Assembly: GCA_003537755.1 (NCBI GenBank)
Contig: DPQS01000037.1
Location: 18,545 to 38,582, forward strand
Reading direction: 5' to 3'
Source of the DNA: Clostridiales bacterium
GTDB taxonomy: Bacteria; Bacillota; Clostridia; Christensenellales; CAG-314
Length of the DNA: 20,038 nucleotides
The translations under genes were made by a program, and so were the position numbers. The notes under the pieces are model-generated. The model saw only the letters and a list, made by a program, of their open reading frames with translations, did not search any database and was not told where the DNA came from. Below, one piece after another: positions 13,933 to 20,038 of the stretch (positions are counted from its first letter, which is position 1; each line of letters opens with the position of its first letter).

Positions 13933-15174
13933 TCAGTACTCCAGCGGGAAACGCTTCACCAGTTCCGCAACTTGCTTTTTTACGGCAGGGATTGCCGATT
14001 TGCCGTCATTGACTATGCTTGTTATCATGTCGGCAATGCTTGTCATTTCAATCTCGGTCATTCCGCGCGTAGTAACAGACGGCGTTCCGACGCGTATACC
14101 GCTTGTAACCGACGGCTTGCGCTGTTCTCCCGGGACGGTATTTTTGTTTACCGTAATGCCTGCTCGTTCCAGATTTTGTTCCACTTCCAGTCCCGTAATG
14201 TCGGTACCGGTAAAGTCCAACAACATCAGGTGATTGTCTGTGCCGCCCGAAACAAGTTTAATTCCGTTTGCCATAAGTCTGTCGGCAAGAGCCTGCGCAT
14301 TTGAGACAATCTGACGTTGATATGCGGCAAATTCGGGTTTCAACGCCTCGCCGAACGCCACCGCTTTGCCTGCGATTACATGTTCCAGCGGTCCGCCCTG
14401 TGTCCCAGGGAAGATTGCCTTGTCAATGGCTTTAGCAAGGCTTTCCTTACACAAAATTATGCCGCCGCGAGGTCCGCGAAGGGTCTTGTGCGTAGTGCTT
14501 GTAACAACGTCTGCATAGGGCACGGGGCTTGGATGCAGTCCTGCCGCAACAAGACCTGCAATGTGCGCCATGTCCACCATAAGGTACGCACCGACGCTGT
14601 CGGCAATCTCGCGGAAACGCGCAAAATCAATCACCCGCGGATAGGCGCTTGCACCCGCGACGATTATTTTCGGTCTGCTTTCCTCGGCAATACGTTGCAC
14701 TTCGTCGTAATCGATACGTCCGCTTGCGCTGTCAACGCCGTAAGCCGCAACGTTGAAGTACTTGCCGCTTACGTTTACGGGGCTGCCGTGCGTAAGATGT
14801 CCGCCGTGGGACAGGTTCATACCCAGTATCGTGTCACCGGGACTAAGCAACGCAAAGTACACGGCAAAGTTTGCGCTTGCACCGCTGTGCGGTTGAACGT
14901 TGGCATGCTCACAGCAGTAAATCTGTTTCAGCCTGTCGATTGCCAGTTGTTCCACAATGTCCACGTACTTGCAACCGCCGTAGTACCTTTTGCCGGGATA
15001 ACCTTCGGCGTACTTGTTTGTAAGCACACTTCCCACCGCTTCCAGTACGGCAGGTGACACAAAGTTTTCGCTTGCGATAAGTTCGATTGTGTTCTTCTGG
15101 CGCGCCGTTTCACCGCGTATTGCCTTGTATACAGCCTCGTCCTGCGCCTTGATATGGTTGTATTTTATGCTCAT
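13933..15174 (-). CDS. glyA: Serine hydroxymethyltransferase
   Basis: GlyA interconverts serine and glycine using tetrahydrofolate and pyridoxal phosphate, the main entry of one-carbon units, in the cytoplasm. The 413-residue length is normal. The PLP lysine is K230 in TSTTHKTLRGPRGG. Other family stretches are ELIASENFVS (31-40), YAEGYPGKRYYGG (55-67), NVQPHSGASANFA (92-104) and the DMAHIAGLVAAG strand (201-212). The ATG at 15174 follows AAGGA eight bases upstream. The gene is monocistronic, with its own terminator. I find no convincing promoter or riboswitch in its leader; a weak TTGCAG/TATGTA pair is present. With folT nearby, the window carries both uptake and use of folate, though the two are not in one operon. 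Confidence 0.97.
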   Translation of the reverse strand: MSIKYNHIKAQDEAVYKAIRGETARQKNTIELIASENFVSPAVLEAVGSVLTNKYAEGYPGKRYYGGCKYVDIVEQLAIDRLKQIYCCEHANVQPHSGASANFAVYFALLSPGDTILGMNLSHGGHLTHGSPVNVSGKYFNVAAYGVDSASGRIDYDEVQRIAEESRPKIIVAGASAYPRVIDFARFREIADSVGAYLMVDMAHIAGLVAAGLHPSPVPYADVVTSTTHKTLRGPRGGIILCKESLAKAIDKAIFPGTQGGPLEHVIAGKAVAFGEALKPEFAAYQRQIVSNAQALADRLMANGIKLVSGGTDNHLMLLDFTGTDITGLEVEQNLERAGITVNKNTVPGEQRKPSVTSGIRVGTPSVTTRGMTEIEMTSIADMITSIVNDGKSAIPAVKKQVAELVKRFPLEY

Positions 15175-15312
15175 TAAGTCCGTCCTTTTGTCAAGATTTT
15201 TTGTATACGTAGGTAAAAATTCATTACATATCGATTAGTTGTTGTACTGCAATTGCCAAACGGCAACAACGACTGAAAATGTACAAATTTCAAATAAAAT
15301 ACAGTCGGTTTA

Positions 15313-15365
15313 CGCCCCTCATCGTCACTTCGTGATACCTTCTCCCCGAGGGCGAAGGCTTTTTA
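15313..15365 (+). repeat. Intergenic hairpin repeat, first unit
   Basis: The unit contains TCAC-TTC-GTGA (15325-15335), then CCTTC-CCC/GGG-GAAGG (15338-15358) followed by five Ts. It closely recalls the CCCCTCATC...TTCTCCCC...GGAGAAGG repeats scattered between genes of many gut Clostridia, from memory and in a worn form. It sits between glyA and tkt, both on the minus strand, and faces the wrong way to terminate tkt. Confidence 0.5.
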
Positions 15366-15436
15366 TAATCAGGCACTCATTATACAACGTTTTCTTTGCG
15401 TAGCATCACTGCCCAAAACTTTTGGAAAAGGGGTGT

Positions 15437-15470
15437 GGGGAAAGACCTTTTCACAGAAAAGGTTTTCCCC
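15437..15470. repeat. Intergenic hairpin repeat, second unit; may terminate tkt
   Basis: GGGGAAA-ACCTTTTC pairs with GAAAAGGT-TTTCCCC (15437-15452 with 15456-15470), 15 pairs with one bulged G and an ACA loop. The surrounding bases also form the near-palindrome CCAAAACTTTTGG (15413-15425). It lies just after the tkt stop, but no T run follows the stem, so it looks like a repeat element first and a terminator second. Confidence 0.5.
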
Positions 15471-15489
15471 CATAAGTTCAACCCCAAAA

Positions 15490-17433
15490 CTATTTAATAT
15501 TGTTCGCAATCCAGTCAATAAGGGCGTCGGCGGTAAAGCCGTATCCCTTCATCAGCACTGCGGCAGGTGCGCTTGCACCGAACTTGTCGATACCGTACAC
15601 GTAGTCGGCGTACTTGTACCACACGTTGTCGCTGCTCATTTCCACCGCGACAACCTTTTTGCGGTCGGGCAATACGCTTGCCTTGTAAGCAGCACTCTGA
15701 CGGTCGAAGTCGGCGGTGTTGGGCATGCTTACGACGCGCACGCTTTTGCATTCCGCTTCCAGGCGCAAAGCCACGTCCATTGCAAGGTTGACTTCCGAAC
15801 CGCTTGCGACAAGGCACAAATCAAGTTTGCCTTGTTCCTTTTTGAGAATGTATCCGCCCTTGGCAACGTTGCTGCCTTCGTGGTTTTCAACGGTCAGGTT
15901 CTGGCGGGTGAGTATAAGTGCGGAAGGCGTGTGCTTGCTTGCAAGCGCAAGTTTGAAGCATTCCACCACTTCCCACGCGTCGCAGGGGCGATACACGTTG
16001 AAGTTGGGCGTTGCGCGCAAACCTGCAATCTGTTCGATGGGTTCGTGAGTGGGTCCGTCCTCGCCAACGGCAATACTGTCGTGGGTAAATACAAACATAC
16101 TGGGCACACCCATAAGAGCGGCAAGACGCATGCTGCCCTTCATATAGTCGCTGAACACGAAAAACGCACCGCTGAACGCGCGCACGCCGCCGTGAATGTT
16201 AAGTCCGTTGACGATTGCGCCCATTGCATGTTCGCGCACGCCGAACATGATGTTGCGGCCGACGGGATTTTCCGGAGTAAAGTTGCCGTCCGAGCCCTTT
16301 GCTTTGGTGGACTTGGTAAGGTCTGCCGAGCCGCCGATGAGGGTAGGATTGAGTTTGCTTGCTTCCTTGAGCACCTGTCCGATGGTGTTGCGCGTTGCGT
16401 CGCTGTGACCTGCCGCAAACGTAAGGTCAACGTCGACGTTGTAGTTGCCCTTCATTGCCGCTTCAAACTGTTTTGCTTCTTCGGGGTAGGCTTCCTTGTA
16501 CGCTTTCAGTGTCTTTTTCCACTTGGAATATGCACGTTTTCCGCGTTTAGCCACAACCGACAATTCGTCGTAGGCTTCCTGAGGAACTTCGAAGGGTGCG
16601 TATTCCCAGCCGAGGTTGGTGCGAAGTACGGCGGTTTTTTCGTCGCCGAGTGGCGCGCCGTGGCTGTCGCAAAGTCCCGCAAGAGGGCTGCCGAAACCGA
16701 TTACCGTCTTGACTTCGACAAGGGTCGGCTTGTCCGTGCTGCGCTTAGCGCGCTTGATTGCCTTGTTGATTTGCGCAAGGTCGTTACCGTCGGCTACACA
16801 AATGTAGTTGAAGCCCATTGCTTCGTACTTCTTTTTGATGTCCTCGGTGTAACTGTCGGCGGTAGGTCCGTCCAGTTGCACGTCGTTGCTGTCGTACAGA
16901 AGAATGAGTTTGTTGAGTTTGTGGTGACCCGCAATAGAAATAGCTTCCTGCGCGATACCTTCCTGCAAGTCGCCGTCACCGCACATAACGTATGTGTAAT
17001 GGTCTACAAGCGTCAAGTCATCGCGGTTAAACTTTGCCGCAAGGAAACGTTCAGCCATGGCAAAACCGACGCCCATTGCAATGCCCTGACCAAGGGGGCC
17101 GGTGGAAGCGTCGATACCGGGGGTAACGTCCATTTCGGGGTGACCGGGAGTTTTGGAATGAAGCTGACGAAGGCTCTTGATGTCGTCGATACTCACGCCG
17201 AAGTCCATAAGGTGCAACAGCGCATACAGCATAGGTACGCCGTGTCCTCCGCTAAGAATAAATCTGTCGCGGTTAATCCAGTCAAGGTGACTTTTGTCCG
17301 TGGTCATAAAGTTTTCGTACAGGTCCACCAACATCGGTGCTGCGCCAAGGCAGATACCGGGGTGACCGCTTTTTGCCTTGTTGATTGCGTCTACAGCCAA
17401 CATGCGCACTGCGCTTACTGCCGTCTTTTCCAT
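15490..17433 (-). CDS. tkt: Transketolase
   Basis: Transketolase moves two-carbon units between sugar phosphates in the non-oxidative pentose phosphate pathway, using thiamine diphosphate. The 647-residue protein has KSGHPG (21-26), the ThDP-binding GDGDLQEG (152-159), the catalytic glutamate E401 in GVREHAMG, and the substrate-binding HDSIAVGEDGPTHEP in the pyrimidine domain. The C-terminal domain is complete, so length and order match full-length bacterial enzymes (about 650-670). ATG 17433 has AAGGAG six bases upstream. It stands alone between a hairpin at 17536-17578 and repeat hairpins at 15437-15470. No clear promoter is visible in the 199 bases upstream. Confidence 0.97.
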   Translation of the reverse strand: MEKTAVSAVRMLAVDAINKAKSGHPGICLGAAPMLVDLYENFMTTDKSHLDWINRDRFILSGGHGVPMLYALLHLMDFGVSIDDIKSLRQLHSKTPGHPEMDVTPGIDASTGPLGQGIAMGVGFAMAERFLAAKFNRDDLTLVDHYTYVMCGDGDLQEGIAQEAISIAGHHKLNKLILLYDSNDVQLDGPTADSYTEDIKKKYEAMGFNYICVADGNDLAQINKAIKRAKRSTDKPTLVEVKTVIGFGSPLAGLCDSHGAPLGDEKTAVLRTNLGWEYAPFEVPQEAYDELSVVAKRGKRAYSKWKKTLKAYKEAYPEEAKQFEAAMKGNYNVDVDLTFAAGHSDATRNTIGQVLKEASKLNPTLIGGSADLTKSTKAKGSDGNFTPENPVGRNIMFGVREHAMGAIVNGLNIHGGVRAFSGAFFVFSDYMKGSMRLAALMGVPSMFVFTHDSIAVGEDGPTHEPIEQIAGLRATPNFNVYRPCDAWEVVECFKLALASKHTPSALILTRQNLTVENHEGSNVAKGGYILKKEQGKLDLCLVASGSEVNLAMDVALRLEAECKSVRVVSMPNTADFDRQSAAYKASVLPDRKKVVAVEMSSDNVWYKYADYVYGIDKFGASAPAAVLMKGYGFTADALIDWIANNIK

Positions 17434-17535
17434 TTTTTTCTCCTTAATGTTTTTTTGCCGTCACCGTTTACGTCCGTTACAAAGTTGCCGTGTCGGCGCA
17501 AGCAACCGCACAAATTAAATTTTGTTACAAAGCGC

Positions 17536-17578
17536 ATTCCGTCTGCCGACGTCACGCCGACGTTTCGGCAAACGGAAT
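17536..17578. terminator. Large stem-loop between the HAD gene and tkt, probable terminator or processing site
   Basis: ATTCCGT/ACGGAAT, TGCCGA/TCGGCA and CGTC/GACG stack into a 17-pair stem with one C-A mismatch and a two-base bulge. It begins about 55 bases after the HAD gene stop. On the minus strand only a short T stretch follows, so termination is likely but not clear. Confidence 0.5.
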
Positions 17579-17632
17579 ACTTATTTTTACCAAAAATCGT
17601 AATACGTAAATCTTTTTTGACAACAAAGTCAA

Positions 17633-18265
17633 TTACAAAGCAAATACGTCAAGCAAACCGTAAACGTCTGTTACGGAGTAGTCGGGGGTGCTGAGTTTGT
17701 TTCTCGGTTGTTGCGTTGCGCACACGCCCTGACGGATGTGCACCGTAGTAAATCCGAGTTTCTTTGCGGGTTCGATGTCGTTGTCCAGTCTGTCGCCCAC
17801 CATTGCGCATTCCTCGGGGGAAGCGCCGCTGCGGCTTAGAGCGAGACGGAAAATTCGTTCGTCGGGTTTGACGCAACCGACGTCGTGTGACGACACAACC
17901 ACGTCAAAATGCTTCAATATACCAAGTTTTTCCAGTCTGCCGTCCAGATTGTCGGGCTGATTGGCGATTACACCCAGTTTGTAATGTTTGTGCAGTTTTG
18001 CAAGTACTTCTTCCGCGCCGGGGTACAGTTCCTCAAATTCGCCGCGGTACTTTGCCATGTCGGGAAGTCCCAACCACTTCGCCACCGTGGGCGCAATGGG
18101 AATGTACGCTTCCGCGCAAGCCGTTTCCTTGTCCATAATTTCCTGCACGGTCACTTTTCTGCCGATTGCCTCGGCCATTTGCCTTGTTTCTTCATTGCGG
18201 TGCGCCCACATCTGCGTTTCGTCGATAAGGGTACAACCGACATCAAAAAAGATCCACTTTACCAT
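17633..18265 (-). CDS. HAD-superfamily hydrolase, probable phosphatase
   Basis: The 210-residue protein has the four HAD motifs. Motif I is FFDVGCTLID, with nucleophile D8. Motif II is VIANQPD, with N102 where Ser or Thr is usual. The motif III lysine is K133 in CVKPDERIF. Motif IV is MVGDRLDNDI, with D158 and D163. The second aspartate of motif I, the usual acid/base, is G10; this also occurs in the FDVGGT-type branch of the superfamily. A helical cap lies at about 15-85. Substrates cannot be told. The start is ATG 18265. Its GAGG ribosome site overlaps the stop of the upstream surface nuclease gene nine bases away, so the two are one transcript. That pairing makes no obvious functional sense and may be simple read-through. 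Confidence 0.88.
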   Translation of the reverse strand: MVKWIFFDVGCTLIDETQMWAHRNEETRQMAEAIGRKVTVQEIMDKETACAEAYIPIAPTVAKWLGLPDMAKYRGEFEELYPGAEEVLAKLHKHYKLGVIANQPDNLDGRLEKLGILKHFDVVVSSHDVGCVKPDERIFRLALSRSGASPEECAMVGDRLDNDIEPAKKLGFTTVHIRQGVCATQQPRNKLSTPDYSVTDVYGLLDVFAL

Positions 18266-18274
18266 CCTTAATCC

Positions 18275-20038
18275 TCATTCGTGTCTTTTGCGTACAATTG
18301 CCGCTCCGGCAACTGCAATCAGTAGTGCTGTAATAGTTCCAACGGTAGATACAACGCCTTTACAACCGGCAGAAGAATCGCTGTCCTTGAAAGGATCAGG
18401 GTTCGGATTAGGATTTGGCGTCGGATCGGGATTCGGGGTTGTCGATTCGCCGACAACAATCAGCATTTCCGCACGGGCATTGCCGCAGGTAGCGGTAATT
18501 GTCGCGACGCCTTTGCCGACAGCCGCAACGTTGCCTTCGCCGTCAACCGTGCAGACATTGCTGTCCGACGTTGCGTAGGAAACGTTTCCGCTTGCCTTGA
18601 CGCCTATTTTTGTTGTTTTGCCGACTTCGAGAGACGTCGACAGATTGTCGAGAGATATTGTGTCCGTGGTGCCGCCGTTTGTTGCGCCGTAGGTTACCAC
18701 TATTTCCGTAAGGTACGCCGCGCCCGTGCCGACGTAGTTTAGCGTAAAGTACTCGTAGTTGCCGTCAACCTGCCACGTTGCACCGTCAAGCACGTTCTTT
18801 TCGCCGACGCTCACGCCCTCCGTCGGGCTTCCCGTGACGTCCGCCTTGTAGGCTGTGTTGTTTACGCGAAGTTGCCACTTGCTGTCCGTGCCGACAACCC
18901 TGACAGACTTGATTCCGCCCGTAAGCGCAGTGCTGTTGAACAGGTAAAAATACGGTTTGCTGCTGTTAAACTGGAAACGGTCTTTGTTGCCGGGGTAGGT
19001 GTACGATTGACCGCTTATGCCGCCAACCGACCATTCCATCCAGCCGTAAGAACCGCCGTCCGCGCTTTGTTTGCGCGTGATTGTAATGCTGTGTTCGCCC
19101 GTAACCTGCGAAGTCACCGTAATGCCGCCGATTTTTGCACTGTCGCAGTTTTCGTATCTGCACACTACCGCGGTAGTGCCTGCCGACAGCGTTTCCATTC
19201 CCGTATTTGCGTCCAGCCACTTGCAGGAACTGCCTGCGATTTCCGCAACGGAACCGTCGCTGTAGGTAACTTTTACGGTAAGTCCCTGGTGATTGAATTC
19301 TTCACCGGCAATGTAGCCGAGTTTGTTTGCGGTGCCGTCAACCGACACGTACGAAACGGTCTTTACCGTGGGCTGGTCGGGTTTCGGGTCGGGCGTAGGC
19401 GTAACGTTGTGATTTTTGATTACTTCCGCGACGGAATTTGCCACGGTCGTACTTGTGAAATAACTTCCTGCGTAGCCGTAAATTTGCGCGGCGTACTCGG
19501 GGTGATCGATAAACGGATTGCGGTTGCCCTGAATTTTGGCAACTTCCTCGTTGCGGCGGATTTCCCATTCCGACGGGGCTTCTTCGAGGTGCCACTTCAT
19601 AAGGGTGGAAATGGAACCGATTGCGTTGTCGCCCTTGCCTGTCGCACTGTCGGTAAACTTCAACGTGCTGTTGTCGCCGCCCCAACGCACCTGCACGTAC
19701 ATAAGGATACGCGCAACCGCGCCGCGGTAGCCTTCCTGCGGATAAAACCAGTTGCCCGACGTGTAGCAATTGTCGGTATCGGACACCTTGTTTGCCGCCG
19801 TCTGCGGTACTTCTTTGAAGCCTTTGTTGCCGCGCGTACTGTTAAGTTTGCTGTCGCACGCCATCAGGTGATGTCCGTCCGCACCGGCATTGCTTGTACC
19901 GAAGTTGCCAAGGCTTTGCGCCCAGACGTGCTCACGGTTTACGCCGCTGTTGAAGTTGCTGGGAATGGGACGTGACTCGCCTGTGTAAAACAACAAAATG
20001 TTGTTTTTGTTCGACGGGTCGTAGTCTGCCTTTTTGTA
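18275..20038 (-). CDS. Secreted, membrane-anchored endonuclease I family protein with Ig-like domains; 5' end outside the window
   Basis: The frame is open to the window edge, giving 587 visible residues; a TTG at 19996 is merely internal. The visible N-terminus (about 1-200) is an endonuclease I domain (EndA/NucM type) with NREHVWAQSLG (34-44; E36, H37), DGHHLMACDSKLNSTRGN (54-71; N66, R69) and NPFIDHPEYA. Then follow a Big_3-like Ig domain (about 220-305), a beta-rich jelly-roll-like domain ending LTEIVVTYG (about 315-450), a BIG_2 domain (about 455-525), an Asn-Pro-Asp repeat linker, and a C-terminal GC-hydrophobic helix-RKRHE tail that anchors it to the membrane. It likely degrades extracellular DNA or RNA at the surface for nucleotide scavenging. 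The signal peptide must lie upstream, out of view. Confidence 0.88.
   Translation of the reverse strand, partial: YKKADYDPSNKNNILLFYTGESRPIPSNFNSGVNREHVWAQSLGNFGTSNAGADGHHLMACDSKLNSTRGNKGFKEVPQTAANKVSDTDNCYTSGNWFYPQEGYRGAVARILMYVQVRWGGDNSTLKFTDSATGKGDNAIGSISTLMKWHLEEAPSEWEIRRNEEVAKIQGNRNPFIDHPEYAAQIYGYAGSYFTSTTVANSVAEVIKNHNVTPTPDPKPDQPTVKTVSYVSVDGTANKLGYIAGEEFNHQGLTVKVTYSDGSVAEIAGSSCKWLDANTGMETLSAGTTAVVCRYENCDSAKIGGITVTSQVTGEHSITITRKQSADGGSYGWMEWSVGGISGQSYTYPGNKDRFQFNSSKPYFYLFNSTALTGGIKSVRVVGTDSKWQLRVNNTAYKADVTGSPTEGVSVGEKNVLDGATWQVDGNYEYFTLNYVGTGAAYLTEIVVTYGATNGGTTDTISLDNLSTSLEVGKTTKIGVKASGNVSYATSDSNVCTVDGEGNVAAVGKGVATITATCGNARAEMLIVVGESTTPNPDPTPNPNPNPDPFKDSDSSAGCKGVVSTVGTITALLIAVAGAAIVRKRHE

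Noticed and set aside
15175..15312. Glycine or other riboswitch in the glyA leader
   Set aside because: I searched for GGAGAG-type glycine aptamer cores, THF cores and T-box motifs by eye and found none.
15433..17694. 753-codon plus-strand open frame
   Set aside because: It is antisense to transketolase, has no ribosome site and a composition typical of the reverse strand of a GC-biased gene.

Overview
The window looks like chromosomal DNA of an uncultured, probably gut-dwelling, clostridial Firmicute (Bacillota). This is inferred from strong AGGAG-type ribosome sites, several near-consensus TTGAAA/TATAAT promoters, ECF-type vitamin transporters, a YetF/DUF4363 pair, a THF riboswitch and a C-terminally anchored surface nuclease with Ig-like repeats. 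Both strands are used, genes are tightly packed, and there are no rRNAs, tRNAs, CRISPR arrays or intact insertion sequences.

Layout from left to right. (1) 2-1453 (+): the 3' part of a large protein of unknown function, possibly carbohydrate-active, ending at a bidirectional terminator. (2) 1649-2694 (-): an overlapping yetF/DUF421 and DUF4363 pair. (3) 2813-3803 (+): a promoter, a tetrahydrofolate riboswitch and a folate-type ECF S component, the clearest regulatory unit here. (4) 3785-4540 (-): glutamate racemase, overlapping folT tail to tail. (5) 4854-7886 (-): a three-gene operon of a YfbR-like HD nucleotidase, a degenerate ABC-type ATPase and a membrane-anchored S41 protease. (6) 8099-8851 (+): an unrecognised helical protein with its own strong promoter and terminator. 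(7) 9116-11164 (-): an EF-G paralogue with its own promoter. (8) 11306-11980 (-): a protein resembling glutamate racemase that lacks both catalytic cysteines. (9) 12284-13747 (+): a SAM methyltransferase and an overlapping second ECF S component, followed by a 15-codon stub that looks like the start of an XRE regulator. (10) 13933-15174 (-): glyA with its terminator. (11) 15313-15470: two hairpin repeats. (12) 15490-17433 (-): transketolase. (13) 17633-20038 (-): an endonuclease I family surface protein, cut by the window end, and a HAD phosphatase.

The genes are mostly housekeeping. Folate and one-carbon metabolism is represented by the THF-controlled folate uptake gene and by glyA. Cell-wall D-glutamate supply is represented by murI. 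The pentose phosphate pathway is represented by tkt. No defence system or mobile island is evident. The less ordinary points are the riboswitch with its ribosome-site hairpin, two apparently dead paralogues (the racemase-like and ATPase-like proteins), a nested inverted repeat with overlapping antiterminator and terminator pairings at 12121-12240, and the unrecognised protein at 8099.
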